Source of the DNA: Bradyrhizobium sp. CSA207
GTDB taxonomy: Bacteria > Pseudomonadota > Alphaproteobacteria > Rhizobiales > Xanthobacteraceae
Direction of reading: 5' to 3'
NCBI RefSeq assembly: GCF_029051685.1
Contig: NZ_JAACFT010000002.1
Location: 282,263 to 346,262 of the forward strand
Length of the DNA: 64,000 nucleotides
The position numbers and the translations under genes are program-made. The notes beneath the pieces are model-generated. The model worked only from the letters and a program-made list of their open reading frames with translations, did not search any database and was not told where the DNA came from. Below, piece by piece: positions 51,614 to 63,967 of this stretch. Each line of letters begins with the position of its first letter. Position 1 is the stretch's first letter.

Positions 51614-52843
51614 CTAGCCGCCGACGTCGGCGCTGATCACGTCGCCGAACAGATCCCACTTCTCGCCCTTGAATCGTTCAAGCCGAAGCTGGCTGATTGG
51701 CGCAAAGTCGGTTGGTGACGTGTTGATCTGGATGCCCGGCAACAGCACTTCTGTCCGGAAGTCCTTCAGGTTGGCGGCCTGCTTCATCACGTTCTCGCGC
51801 GTCAGATCGTCGCCGCATTGCTTCAGCACCTGAACCAGCGTCTGCGCGACGCCATACCCGACGATGCTTTCGTGAGCGAGCTTGTCGCCTTCCGGAAAGT
51901 ACTTGGCCATGAATTCAAGAAATCCCTTCATGCCCGGGTCGTTCGCCCATTCCGGGTCCGCCACGTCCTTGAGATAGTCGGCGGAGATGATGTCCTGCGC
52001 ATTCTCGAAACCGGCAGGCCTGATCACACTGCCGACCGAAGCCGAAACGTTGTTGAGGAAGTGCAGCGGCTTCCAGCCGATCTCGGCGTTCTTCTTGATC
52101 GCCTGCGCTGCGAATTTTGGAGTCGTGATGTTCATGAACACGTCGGCGCCGGTCGACTTCAGCTTGACGATGTGATTGTCGATGGTCGGCTCGGAGGTCT
52201 CGTAGCTCTCCTCGATGACGATCATCGAGGCGGCCTTGGCCCCGAGGCCGTCCTTCAGGCCCTTGAGATAGTCCTTGCCGTAATCGTCGTTCTGGTAAAG
52301 CACGGCGATCTTGGCGTCCGGCTTGTTCTTGAGTAGCCACTTTGCATAGATCTGCGTCTCGCTCTGGTAGTTGGGCTGCCAGCCCATCGTCCACGGAAAG
52401 TTCTTCGGATCGTTCCACTTGGTGGCGCCGGTGGCGACGAAGAGCTGCGGCACCTTTTTCGAGTTCATGTATTTGTGGATCGCCGAATTCGGCGGCGTGC
52501 CGAGCGAGTTAAAGATCAGGAGGACTTCGTCGCTCTCGACCAGCTTGCGCGCCTGCTCCACCGTCTTCGGCGGCGAATAGCCGTCGTCATAGGAAATGAA
52601 GTTGATCTTACGGCCGTTGACGCCGCCTTCTTCGTTGATCTTCTTGAAATAGGCGGCTTCGGTCCGGCCGATGACGCCGTAGGCGGAGGCCGGTCCGCTG
52701 TAGGGCATGATGTTGCCGATCTTGATCTCGGTGTCGGTCGCGCCGGTGTCGTATTTCTTCTGGGCCGATGCAGTTGAGGCCGAGGCCGCAATAAGCGCAA
52801 GCGCAAGTGACGCGGCCGCAAGTTTGCCGGTAACAGCGAGCAT
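51614..52843 (-). CDS. Liv-type ABC substrate-binding protein, paralogue 1 of 4
   Basis: A 409-residue periplasmic binding protein of the branched-chain amino acid/amide receptor family. Signal peptide ends ASASTASAQ; mature part KKYDTGATDTEIKIGN, then IMPYSGPASAYGVIG, ISYDDGYSPPKTVEQARKLVESDEVLLIF, VPQLFVATGATKW and YQNDDYGKDYLKGLKDGLGAKA. These stretches recur almost unchanged in the three paralogues upstream. It is the most distal from the shared permease genes and has its own terminators before and after, so it is probably expressed separately. Ligand unknown. Confidence 0.92.
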   Translation of the reverse strand: MLAVTGKLAAASLALALIAASASTASAQKKYDTGATDTEIKIGNIMPYSGPASAYGVIGRTEAAYFKKINEEGGVNGRKINFISYDDGYSPPKTVEQARKLVESDEVLLIFNSLGTPPNSAIHKYMNSKKVPQLFVATGATKWNDPKNFPWTMGWQPNYQSETQIYAKWLLKNKPDAKIAVLYQNDDYGKDYLKGLKDGLGAKAASMIVIEESYETSEPTIDNHIVKLKSTGADVFMNITTPKFAAQAIKKNAEIGWKPLHFLNNVSASVGSVIRPAGFENAQDIISADYLKDVADPEWANDPGMKGFLEFMAKYFPEGDKLAHESIVGYGVAQTLVQVLKQCGDDLTRENVMKQAANLKDFRTEVLLPGIQINTSPTDFAPISQLRLERFKGEKWDLFGDVISADVGG

Positions 52844-52944
52844 TCCAATCTCCCTATTTTCTTGGTGTGTGCGTCATTCTTTTTCTGGGTTTCTTGGCGA
52901 CGCTGCAGCAATTGAATACGATTTGCGTTGCAGCATCAAGAAAA

Positions 52945-52971
52945 AGCCCCTGCGACGACGCCGCAGGGACT
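52945..52971 (-). terminator. Terminator between substrate-binding protein genes 1 and 2
   Basis: AGCCCCTGCG (52945-52954) and CGCAGGGACT (52962-52971) pair with one mismatch; on the minus strand TTTTTCTTG follows. It lies 52 nt after the stop of paralogue 2. Confidence 0.75.
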
Positions 52972-53022
52972 GCTTCTTTAGTAGTCACCTCTTTTGGTAG
53001 CCACCCTGGGGCTGTGCTGTCC

Positions 53023-54252
53023 TCAGCCGCTGACGTCACCGCTGAGGACGTCGCCGAACAGCTCCCAGCTTTCTCCCTTGAAGCGCATGAGCTGCAACTG
53101 GGACAGCGGAGCAAAGTCGGTGGGGCCCGTATTGGCCTTGATGCCCGGCAAGAGGCCGGCAGGTTCGAAGTCCTTGATGCTGGCCGCCTGCTTCATGACG
53201 TTCGCACGCGTCAGATCGTCACCGCACGCCTTGAGCACGTGCAAAAGGGCCTGGGCGACGATGTAACCGTACATCACCGACGAATCCGCGCGGTTGGCTT
53301 CGGGATAGTATTTGTCGAGGAACTCATTCCAGGCCTTCATCGCCGGATCGTGCTTCCACTGCGGATCGGTCGGATCCTTGTAGTAGTTCGAGGAGACGAT
53401 GCCCTGCGAGGCCTCGAAGCCGGCCGGCTTCATCACGCTGCCGATCGAAACCGAGACGTTGTTGAGAAAGTGCGTCGGATGCCAGCCGATCTCGGCGTTC
53501 TTCTTGATCGCCTGGGCGGCGAATTTTGGCGTGGTGATGTTGAAGAAGACATCGGCGCCGGTTGCCTTCAGCGTCACGATGTGGGAGTCGATGGTTGGCT
53601 CGGACGTCTCGTAGCTCTCTTCGGCGACGATCATCGAAGCCGCCTTGGCGCCAAGCCCCTCCTTCACGCCCTTCAGGTAGTCTTTGCCGTAATCGTCGTT
53701 CTGATAGAGGATGGCAATCTTGGCGTTCGGCATCTTCTGCAGGATATACTTGGCGTAGATGCGTGCCTCGCTCTGGTAGTTGGGCTGCCAACCCATGGTC
53801 CAGGGGAAGTTTTGCGAATCGTTCCACTTGGTGGCGCCGGTAGCGACGAAGAGCTGCGGCACCTTCTTCGAGTTCATGTATTTCTGGATCGCGGAATTCG
53901 ACGGCGTGCCCAGCGACTGGAAGATCAACAGCACTTCGTCGCTTTCGACCAGCTTGCGCGCCTGCTCGACCGTCTTCGGCGGCGAGTAGGCATCGTCGTA
54001 GCTGATGAAGTTGATCTTGCGGCCGTTGATGCCGCCTTCCGCATTGATCTTCCTGAAGTAGGCTTCCTCGGTCTTGCCAATCACGCCATAGGCCGAAGCG
54101 GGGCCGCTATAGGGCATGATGTTGCCGATCTTGATCTCGGTATCGGACGCGCCGGTGTCGTATTTCTTTTGCGCTGACGCTGCGGTGGAAAAGGTCGCGG
54201 CTAGCGCGAGGGCGGCCGCAAGGGCCCCCAGCCGCACATGCATTGCAGGCAT
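53023..54252 (-). CDS. Liv-type ABC substrate-binding protein, paralogue 2 of 4
   Basis: A 409-residue protein, the closest relative of paralogue 1 by eye and of identical length. Signal peptide MPAMHVRLGALAAALALAATF...SAQ, mature KKYDTGASDTEIKIGN. Differences to paralogue 1 are concentrated in the second half (for example RADSSVMYGYIVAQALLHVLKACG), where the ligand pocket and hinge lie in this fold, so a different ligand is possible. A terminator follows. Confidence 0.92.
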   Translation of the reverse strand: MPAMHVRLGALAAALALAATFSTAASAQKKYDTGASDTEIKIGNIMPYSGPASAYGVIGKTEEAYFRKINAEGGINGRKINFISYDDAYSPPKTVEQARKLVESDEVLLIFQSLGTPSNSAIQKYMNSKKVPQLFVATGATKWNDSQNFPWTMGWQPNYQSEARIYAKYILQKMPNAKIAILYQNDDYGKDYLKGVKEGLGAKAASMIVAEESYETSEPTIDSHIVTLKATGADVFFNITTPKFAAQAIKKNAEIGWHPTHFLNNVSVSIGSVMKPAGFEASQGIVSSNYYKDPTDPQWKHDPAMKAWNEFLDKYYPEANRADSSVMYGYIVAQALLHVLKACGDDLTRANVMKQAASIKDFEPAGLLPGIKANTGPTDFAPLSQLQLMRFKGESWELFGDVLSGDVSG

Positions 54253-54511
54253 CTCGATCTCCCTTGGTCCATTTCAATGTGTCGCTTTTTTGATTGGGAG
54301 CGTTCGTTCGCGCCGCTCCTGCACACATTGAATACCCTTCCCGTCCGGCCAGCAAGAAAAACGCCTCAGCGAATGTCGCAGCCGGCGCAATTTGATCGAT
54401 GCGGCGCGGAATATTCCGGCTGGTAAGATTCAGTCCCTTGCGTCGGCGCATTGATCCTGAGTTGTGCTGCTATTCAAGCCTGACCTAAAATTGCACCCTG
54501 CTCAAAGAGCT

Positions 54512-55738
54512 CTAATGCCCCGTCTCGCTCGAGATGATCTCGCCGAACAGCTCCCATTTCTTGCCTTTGAACCGCATCATCTGGAGCTGCTCGATCGGGA
54601 CGAAATTGTCCGGCGCGGTGTTGATTTTGATGCCGGGCAAGAGCGTATCGGGCGCGAAATCCTTCAGGTGTGCGGCCTGCTTCATGACGTTCTCGCGGGT
54701 GAGATCGTCGCCGCACATCTGCAGCACCTTCGCCATGGTCTGCGCGGCGGCATAGCCGAACACCACGGCAGCATCGAGCTTGTTGGCCTTGGGATCATAC
54801 TGCGTGAGGAAATTGTAGAACTTCTTCATGCCGTCGTCGGTGTTCCACTGCGGATCGGAGCCGTCCTTGGTGTAGGTCGCCGACAGGATGCCCTGTGAGA
54901 TCTCGAGCCCCGCCGGTTCGATCACGCCCCCGACCGAGGCCGAGACGTTGGAGATGATGTGCATAGGATGCCAGTTGATCTCGGCCGCCTTCTTGATCGC
55001 CTGTGCGGCGAATTTCGGCGTGGTGATGCTGATGAGGACGTCGGCGCCGGCGGCCTTCAGCTTCACGACGTGCTCGTCGATCGCCGGCTCAGAGGTCTCG
55101 TAACTGTCCGCGAGCACGATCATCGACGCCTTGGCGCCGAGGCCGTCCTTCAATCCCTTCAAATAGTCCTTGCCGAAATCATCGTTCTGGTAGAGCACGC
55201 CGATCTTCGCGTCCGGCTTCTCCTTCATGATGTACTTGGCATAGATCCGCGCCTCGCTGGCGTAGCTTGGCTGCCAGCCCATGGTCCACGGATATTGCTC
55301 GGGATCGTTCCACTTGGAGGCGCCGCTCGCCACGAACAGTTGCGGCACCTTCTTCTCGTTCATGTATTTGCGGATGGCGCCGTTGGTGGAGGTGCCGAGC
55401 GAGCCGAAGATCAGCAGCACCTCGTCGCTCTCGACCAGCTTGCGTGCCTGCTCCACCGTCTTCGGCGGCGAATAGCCGTCGTCATAGGAGATGAACTTGA
55501 TCTTGCGGCCGTTGATGCCGCCCTCGGCGTTGACCTTGTTGAAATACGCTTCCTCGGCCTTGCCGATCGCGGCATAGGCGGAGGCCGGCCCGCTATACGG
55601 CATGATATTGCCGATCTTGATCTCGGTGTCGGAAGCGCCGCTGTCGTATTTCTTTTGCGCAAGGGCCGCGCTGCTCATCGCAGTGCACAATGCGACCGCG
55701 ACCAAAACAACCGCAACTTGAAAACGAACGGCAGTCAT
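54512..55738 (-). CDS. Liv-type ABC substrate-binding protein, paralogue 3 of 4
   Basis: A 408-residue protein. The start ATG 55738 (MTAVRFQVAVVLVAVALC) begins a normal signal peptide; the longer frame to 55798 does not. Mature part KKYDSGASDTEIKIGNIMPYSGPASAYAAIGKAEEAYF. It is one residue shorter in the KDGLGAKASMIV loop than paralogues 1 and 2. No clear terminator follows its stop, unlike the others; 259 nt separate it from paralogue 2. Confidence 0.92.
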   Translation of the reverse strand: MTAVRFQVAVVLVAVALCTAMSSAALAQKKYDSGASDTEIKIGNIMPYSGPASAYAAIGKAEEAYFNKVNAEGGINGRKIKFISYDDGYSPPKTVEQARKLVESDEVLLIFGSLGTSTNGAIRKYMNEKKVPQLFVASGASKWNDPEQYPWTMGWQPSYASEARIYAKYIMKEKPDAKIGVLYQNDDFGKDYLKGLKDGLGAKASMIVLADSYETSEPAIDEHVVKLKAAGADVLISITTPKFAAQAIKKAAEINWHPMHIISNVSASVGGVIEPAGLEISQGILSATYTKDGSDPQWNTDDGMKKFYNFLTQYDPKANKLDAAVVFGYAAAQTMAKVLQMCGDDLTRENVMKQAAHLKDFAPDTLLPGIKINTAPDNFVPIEQLQMMRFKGKKWELFGEIISSETGH

Positions 55739-55804
55739 TGCTCTCCTACCCCGAGTTGCATCGGCGCTGCATTGAACAAGATTGACGCCCGACGTCAAAC
55801 AAAA

Positions 55805-55830
55805 AGCCCCCGCGATCGCGCGCGGGGGCT
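55805..55830 (-). terminator. Terminator after substrate-binding protein 4
   Basis: AGCCCCCGCG (55805-55814) and CGCGGGGGCT (55821-55830) form a perfect 10-bp stem; on the minus strand TTTTTGTTTG follows. It lies 29 nt after the stop of the gene at 55859 and ends read-through from the permease operon. Confidence 0.85.
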
Positions 55831-55858
55831 CGTTGGCCGGGACTGTGTCGTCAGCGGG

Positions 55859-57109
55859 TCACTCGGAAGCGACGTCGCCGCTGATGATCTCGCCGAACAG
55901 TTCCCACTTCTCGCCCTTGAAGCGCTGCATCTGGAGCTGGGAAATCGGCGCGAAGTCGGCGGCGCCGGTGTTGATCTTGACGCCAGGCAGCAGGGTGTCC
56001 GGCGCAAAGTCCTTGAGGTTCGCCGCTTGCTTCATCAGGTTGGCGCGCGTCAGATCGTCGCCGGACATTTCCAGCACCTTGGCCAGAGTCGACGCAGCGC
56101 CATAGCCATAGACCATGCTGGTGTCGGACTTGTCGGCGCCCGCCATGTACTTGTCGACGAACTCATTCCACCTCTTCATGCCGGGATCGTTGGCCCACTG
56201 CGGGTCGGTGGAGTCCTTGGCATAGGCCGCCGAGAGCACACCCTGCGAAGCCTCGAATCCGGCCGGCTTCATCACGCTGCCGACCGAGATCGACACGTTG
56301 GTGAGGATCTGGAGCGGCTTCCAGCTGAGCTCGGCGGTCTTCTTGATGGTCTGGGCAGCAAATTTCGGCGTCGCATAAATCAGCAGCACGTCCGGATTGG
56401 CGGCCTTGATCTTGACGATATGGCCGTCGATCGACGGCTCGGAGACCTCGTAGCTCTCCTCCATGATGATCATGGACGAGACCTTGGCTCCGAGGCCGTC
56501 CTTGGTGCCCTTGAGGTAGTCTTTGCCGAAATCGTCGTTCTGATAGAGGATCGCGATCTTCGCGTCGGGCTTCTCCTTGAGCAGCCATTTCGCGTAGATC
56601 TGCGCTTCGCTCTGGTAGGAAGGCTGCCAGCCGATGGTCCAGGGGTAGTTCTTCGGATCGTTCCACTTGGTGGCCCCGGTCGCGACGAACAGCTGCGGAA
56701 TCTTCTTGGCGTTCAGGTATTTCTGGATCGCGCTGTTCGAGGGCGTGCCGAGCGGGTTGAACACGGCCAGAACCTCGTCGCTCTCGACCAGCTTGCGGAC
56801 CTGCTCGACTGCCTTCGGCGGCGAGTAGCCGTCGTCATAGGTGACGAAGCTGATCTTGCGGCCGTTGATGCCGCCCTTGTCATTGATCATCTTGAAATAG
56901 GCTTCTTCGGTCTTGCCGATGATGCCATAGGCCGACGCCGGACCGCTGTACGGCATGATGTTGCCGATCTTGATCTCGGTGTCGGACGCGCCGGTGTCGT
57001 ATTTCTTTTGGGCAAATGCCGCGCCGGAGGTGAAAGTGATGACCGCCGTTGCCGTGACCAGCGCAGCGGTTCGCAGTGTTCTTCCGAGAAGCAATTCGGT
57101 CTCCTTCAT
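55859..57109 (-). CDS. Liv-type ABC substrate-binding protein, paralogue 4 of 4
   Basis: A 416-residue protein directly downstream of LivM (16 nt gap), so it is the binding protein cotranscribed with the permeases. Signal peptide MKETELLLGRTLRTAALVTA...AFAQ; mature KKYDTGASDTEIKIGN. The start ATG 57109 is chosen over the longer frame, which runs into the LivM gene. It differs most from the others in the middle (VLLIYATPKFAAQTIKKTAELSW). Ligand unknown. Confidence 0.92.
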   Translation of the reverse strand: MKETELLLGRTLRTAALVTATAVITFTSGAAFAQKKYDTGASDTEIKIGNIMPYSGPASAYGIIGKTEEAYFKMINDKGGINGRKISFVTYDDGYSPPKAVEQVRKLVESDEVLAVFNPLGTPSNSAIQKYLNAKKIPQLFVATGATKWNDPKNYPWTIGWQPSYQSEAQIYAKWLLKEKPDAKIAILYQNDDFGKDYLKGTKDGLGAKVSSMIIMEESYEVSEPSIDGHIVKIKAANPDVLLIYATPKFAAQTIKKTAELSWKPLQILTNVSISVGSVMKPAGFEASQGVLSAAYAKDSTDPQWANDPGMKRWNEFVDKYMAGADKSDTSMVYGYGAASTLAKVLEMSGDDLTRANLMKQAANLKDFAPDTLLPGVKINTGAADFAPISQLQMQRFKGEKWELFGEIISGDVASE

Positions 57110-57125
57110 TTCACTATGAGAATTT

Positions 57126-58142
57126 TCAGTTCTTCCTGAGCTTTCCGGCGAACTGCTGGCCCAGGATCGCGACTTGCCTTGCGCCATGCGGCACGAGGTA
57201 GATGACGAGGAACAGCAGCACGCCGAACACGGCGCCGGAGAGGCCCTTGGAGATGCCCTCCGCGATGTTCGGCACGAAGATGATGAAGGCGGCACCGACG
57301 ATCGAGCCGGGCAGCCAGCCGACGCCGCCGACGACCATGCCGAGGAACAGCGAGATCGCCAGCGTGATGGTGTAGCTGTCGGGCGCCACAAACTGCACCG
57401 CGATGGCGCCGAGCGAACCGGCGACGCCGGTGACGGCGGCGGAGACGCCGAAGGCCAGCGTCTTGTACAGCGCGACGTCAACGCCCATGGCGGAGGCCGC
57501 GATCTCGTTGTCGCGGATCGCCATGAAGGCGCGGCCCGACCGGGAGCGCAGCAGGTTCACCGAGAAGATGTAGATCGCGATCACGACGACGAGCGTGAAG
57601 TAGTAGAGCCACATGTCCTGCGACATCGGCAGGCCGAACGGCGCATCGGGCTTGGTGACGACGAGGCCCTGCACGCCGCCGGTCCAGTGCTCGAGGAAGT
57701 TGAGCTTCAACAGCTGCGGCATGGCGGTGGCCAGCGCGAAGGTCGCAAGCGCGAGATAGACGCCGGAAAGCCGCAGCGCCGGCTGCCCGAACAGGAAGCC
57801 GAATGCGAAGCAGACCACGCCGGCGATCGGCAAGGTCAGGGCGTAGTTGACGTTGAAGTGCTCCATCAGCACCGCCGTGGTGTAGGCGCCGACGGCGTAG
57901 AACGCGCTCTGGCCGAGCGAGAACTGGCCGGAGCCGCCGGTCAGGATGTTCAGCGCCAGCACCGCCAGCCCGTAGATCAGGAGCATCGTCATCTGGAAGA
58001 TGATGAAGTTCTTGACGAAGACAGGCATGATGAGCAGCGCCGCGAGCACCAGCAGCGAGGTGCCGGTGCCTAGCGTCATGGCGCGCTTCGGAACGGCCTC
58101 GACGGCCGGGGCTTCCGTGACGACGTCTTCTGCAGCGCTCAT
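57126..58142 (-). CDS. Liv-type ABC transporter permease (LivM-like)
   Basis: A 338-residue permease with eight to nine hydrophobic segments. LivM signs: [63 protein letters not shown] (the coupling region to the ATPase) and FLGMVVGGVGWLPGSIVGAAFI. ATG 58142 lies 2 nt after the LivH stop. Serves the four binding proteins downstream, by inference. Confidence 0.93.
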   Translation of the reverse strand: MSAAEDVVTEAPAVEAVPKRAMTLGTGTSLLVLAALLIMPVFVKNFIIFQMTMLLIYGLAVLALNILTGGSGQFSLGQSAFYAVGAYTTAVLMEHFNVNYALTLPIAGVVCFAFGFLFGQPALRLSGVYLALATFALATAMPQLLKLNFLEHWTGGVQGLVVTKPDAPFGLPMSQDMWLYYFTLVVVIAIYIFSVNLLRSRSGRAFMAIRDNEIAASAMGVDVALYKTLAFGVSAAVTGVAGSLGAIAVQFVAPDSYTITLAISLFLGMVVGGVGWLPGSIVGAAFIIFVPNIAEGISKGLSGAVFGVLLFLVIYLVPHGARQVAILGQQFAGKLRKN

Positions 58143-58144
58143 GA

Positions 58145-59023
58145 TCAAACTCGCTTGACGATGTGCCGGCCGAACAGGCCAGCGGGTTTGACGACCAGGA
58201 CGGAGATGATCAGCGCGAGCGCGATCGGAAGCTTCAGCTCGTTGCCGACGCCGGGGATGTAGGTGCCGGCGAGGTTCTCGAAGACGCCGACCAGGAAGCC
58301 GCCGACCACGGCGCCGAACGGACTGGTCAGTCCTCCCAGCACCGCGGCGGCAAAGCCGTAGATCAGCACGCCGCCCATCATGTTGGGCTCGAGGAACACG
58401 ACGGGAGCGATCAGCATGCCGGCGATCGAGCCGATCGCGGAGGCCATGCCCCAGCCCAGCGCAATCATCCAGGAGGTGTTGATGCCGACCAGCCGGGCCG
58501 ATTCAGGCACCGAGGCGGCGGCGCGCATGGCGAGACCGATCTTGGTGTACTGGAAGAAGAAGTAGAGGCCGAGCAACAGCAGCACGGTGACGCCGATCAT
58601 GCCGGCCTGGTGGGTCGAGATCAGCTGGCTGCCCAGGAACGGCGCGGAGCCGAACGGCGTCGGATATTGCTTGATGGTGAAGTCCCAGATCAGGCCGGCC
58701 GAGGAGTTGATGATCGCAAACAGCGCGATGAAGCCGGCGACGTTGGTCAGGATCGGCGCCTTCGCGAGCGGCTTGAACAGGATGCGCTCGATCGCGATGC
58801 CGCCGACGAAGGAAAGCGCCAGCGTGAGCACGAAGGCGGCCCAATAGGGTATGCCCCATTGCATCAGTTGCCAGGAGATGAAGGTCGAGAACATCGCCAT
58901 CTCGCCCTGCGCGAAGTTGAGATGGTCGATCGCCTGGTAGATCATGACCACCGCGAGCGCCATGCAGGCGTAGATCGCGCCGGTGGCAATCCCCGCCAGG
59001 ACCTGGTTGGTGAAAAGCTCCAT
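58145..59023 (-). CDS. Liv-type ABC transporter permease (LivH-like)
   Basis: A 292-residue permease with eight hydrophobic segments: LAGIATGAIYACMALAVVMIYQAIDHLNFAQGEMAMF is the LivH start, MRAAASVPESARLVGINTSWMIALGWGMA the coupling loop and GFAAAVLGGLTSPFGAVVGGFLVG the C-terminal part. Upstream of it on the same strand lies a palindromic repeat and then LivF. Confidence 0.93.
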   Translation of the reverse strand: MELFTNQVLAGIATGAIYACMALAVVMIYQAIDHLNFAQGEMAMFSTFISWQLMQWGIPYWAAFVLTLALSFVGGIAIERILFKPLAKAPILTNVAGFIALFAIINSSAGLIWDFTIKQYPTPFGSAPFLGSQLISTHQAGMIGVTVLLLLGLYFFFQYTKIGLAMRAAASVPESARLVGINTSWMIALGWGMASAIGSIAGMLIAPVVFLEPNMMGGVLIYGFAAAVLGGLTSPFGAVVGGFLVGVFENLAGTYIPGVGNELKLPIALALIISVLVVKPAGLFGRHIVKRV

Positions 59024-59086
59024 GGACCTTAGGCTCCCCTAAAACGCTGCAGGTTGGGATTGAGCGGGAACGGCGCCGCGAAGTTC

Positions 59087-59237
59087 ACCTCTCCCGTAGG
59101 GAGAGGTCGATTTTCGCAAGCAAATCGGGTGAGGGCTTACGGTCTCTCCTCGGAGCGGCACCCCCTCACCCGGATTGCACTGGACGATGCTCCGCATCGC
59201 CAGGCGCAATCCGACCTCTCCCCAGCGGGGAGAGGTG
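59087..59237. repeat. Interspersed hairpin repeat, fourth copy
   Basis: CACCTCTCCCGTAGGGAGAGGT (59086-59107) and GACCTCTCCCCAGCGGGGAGAGGT (59213-59236) are hairpins at the ends of about 150 nt; the inner pair ATTTGC..GGGTGAGGG and CCCTCACCCGGATTGCA is also complementary. It fills the 256-nt gap between LivF and LivH genes of one transport operon. Confidence 0.72.
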
Positions 59238-59279
59238 TAACGAGCGCGCGGATAGATCGATCCCATCGATGCACCCACC

Positions 59280-59989
<710 letters not shown>

Positions 59990-59993
<4 letters not shown>

Positions 59994-60787
59994 TGGTCCT
60001 TGCTCCCGAGATAGGCCTTGATGACGTCGGGATCGGCCTGCACCTGGGCGGGCGTGCCTTCCGCAAGTTTCTTGCCGAAGTTCAATGCGACGACGTGGTC
60101 GGCGATCGACATCACGAGACCCATATGGTGCTCGACCAGAAGCACCGTCATGTGGCGGTCGTCGCGAATGCGGCGGATGAGGTCGCCGAGCACATAGACT
60201 TCCTCGTGGTTGAGGCCGCCGGCGGGCTCGTCGAGCAGGAGGATCTTCGGATCGGCAGCCAACGCGCGTGCCAATTCGACGCGCTTCTGGGTGCCGAAGG
60301 GCAGGCCGGAGACCACGGTATGGGCGACGTCCTCGAGTTTGAGATAGGCGAGGATCTCCTGCACCTTGTCGTTGACGCTGCTCTCGCTGCGCCGGACCCA
60401 GGCAAGCCTCAGGGAGTCGCTGATGATGTCGCTGGAGGTCTTCGAATGGGCGCCGACCCGGACGTTGTCCATCACCGACAGATTCGGAAACAGCGCCACG
60501 TTCTGGAAGGTGCGGCCGATACCGATCTCGGCGATCCGGTGCGGCGGCCGCGACAGGATGCTGACGCCCTCCATCAGGATGTCGCCGGACGACGGCTGAT
60601 ACAGCCGGGACAGGCAGTTGAAGAGCGTGGTCTTGCCGGCACCGTTGGGGCCGATCAATCCCAGGATCTGGCCCTTATGCATGTCAAAGGACACGCCGTT
60701 GAGCGCGACGATGCCGCCGAACACGACGCTGACGTTGCGAACGGCGAGCAGGGGCGATGTTCCCTGCGCGAGCTGTGCCTGCGTCAT
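59990..60787 (-). CDS. Liv-type ABC transporter ATP-binding protein (LivG-like)
   Basis: A 265-residue ATPase. Walker A GPNGAGKTT, a variant signature GLPFGTQKRVELARAL, Walker B ILLLDEPAGGLNHEE, and the LivG-type ending HMGLVMSIADHVVALNFGKKLAEG. ATG 60787 is preceded by GAGACGAG; the upstream extension is not family-like. It is the first gene of the transport operon, 66 nt after the IclR gene stop on the same strand. Confidence 0.93.
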
Positions 60788-60853
60788 CTCGTCTCGCCCA
60801 CGTTGTTGAGTGGGCGGAGGAGCGATGCGAACCGCTCCCGGCAATGACGAAGG

Positions 60854-61720
60854 CTATCTGATCCCCTCGGCCACACGCGCAACTTTTCCTCCTGACTTCA
60901 GCTTCTTGCTGTCTTGTTTTTTTGAATGCGGCATCAGACCCCCGAGCGCCGCTTCGATGTTCCTTACCATCGTCAGCAGACGCGGTCCAATGTCGTTGAT
61001 CAAACGCTCTTCCGTGAAACGGAATGCGGGCGCGCCGCAGTTGAATGCATAGGGCCCGGTTCCGTCGTTCAGCCTGAGCGCGACGCCGGCCGCACCGATG
61101 TCGTCGTGCCAGTCGCCGACCGAAATCGCAAAACCGTATTTCGCGACGGTCTCGCCGGAACGTTCCAGTCCGTCGCGCATCTTGGGCCAGCGACTGCCGT
61201 AATGCTCGCGCAGAACGCGCGACAGCTCGGCGCGATCGTGTTCGTCCAGTGCCCAGAAATAGGCGCGGCCCATCGCGCTGGTTGCAATCGGCACCCGGGA
61301 GCCGACGTCAAGTTGAACGCCGACCGTCTCGCTGCCGCGACTCTGCCCGAAATAGATCATGCTGTGACGGTCGCGGCCGCCGACGGCGACGGCGCCTCCC
61401 GTCGCGCGCATCACTTCCTCGCGGAACGGTTCGGACAAATGCCGAACGCCGAGATTGGCGAGCGCCGCGTAACCGAGCGACATCGCGGCGGGCGTGAGCT
61501 GGTACTTCTCGAAGCGGGGAACCGGCGCCAGATATCCGAGCTTCGTCAACGTATAGGTCAGCCGCGACACCGTCGGCTTGGGCAGATTCGTCCGCGCCGC
61601 GATCTCCTGATTGCCGAGAAGGCCGTCATTGGGTTCGAATGCGCGCAATACGTCCAGCCCGCGGGAAAGCGCGACGACGAAATTCCGGTCGGTCGCAGTC
61701 TTCTTTCCTGTACGCTTCAT
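60854..61720 (-). CDS. IclR-family transcriptional regulator
   Basis: A 288-residue regulator. N-terminal HTH: RNFVVALSRGLDVLRAF and NQEIAARTNLPKPTVSRLTYTLTKLGYL; the C-terminal ligand-binding domain has VQLDVGSRVPIATSAMGRAYFWAL and YGFAISVGDWHDDIGAAGVAL. A Lys-rich tail ends it. It diverges from the FadB-like gene across a perfect 19-bp palindrome and precedes the Liv operon on its own strand, so it may control both. Confidence 0.9.
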   Translation of the reverse strand: MKRTGKKTATDRNFVVALSRGLDVLRAFEPNDGLLGNQEIAARTNLPKPTVSRLTYTLTKLGYLAPVPRFEKYQLTPAAMSLGYAALANLGVRHLSEPFREEVMRATGGAVAVGGRDRHSMIYFGQSRGSETVGVQLDVGSRVPIATSAMGRAYFWALDEHDRAELSRVLREHYGSRWPKMRDGLERSGETVAKYGFAISVGDWHDDIGAAGVALRLNDGTGPYAFNCGAPAFRFTEERLINDIGPRLLTMVRNIEAALGGLMPHSKKQDSKKLKSGGKVARVAEGIR

Positions 61721-61787
61721 CCCTGATCTGCTTCTTGCGCGGAGTCGTTGACAAGCCACGTGCTTCAAAATAACCCTGCCGTCAAGA

Positions 61788-61806
61788 TGCGGAATTAAAT
61801 TCCGCA
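61788..61806. promoter_or_regulatory. Perfect 19-bp palindrome, probable IclR operator
   Basis: TGCGGAATT (61788-61796), A, AATTCCGCA (61798-61806). An extra half-site ATGCGAAAT follows at 61808. Sequence and length fit IclR-family operators. It lies 68 nt from the IclR start and 43 nt before the GTG of the divergent beta-oxidation gene. Confidence 0.78.
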
Positions 61807-61848
61807 ATGCGAAATGGATAAAAGCAAGCCCCACCAAGGAGGGACACC

Positions 61849-63945
<2,097 letters not shown>

Positions 63946-63967
63946 TGGAGACTGGCACACTCTCTCC

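Noticed and set aside
54959..57139. 726-residue plus-strand frame across two binding-protein genes
   Set aside because: It repeats the antisense of conserved paralogues, hence its internal repetition; not a real repeat protein.
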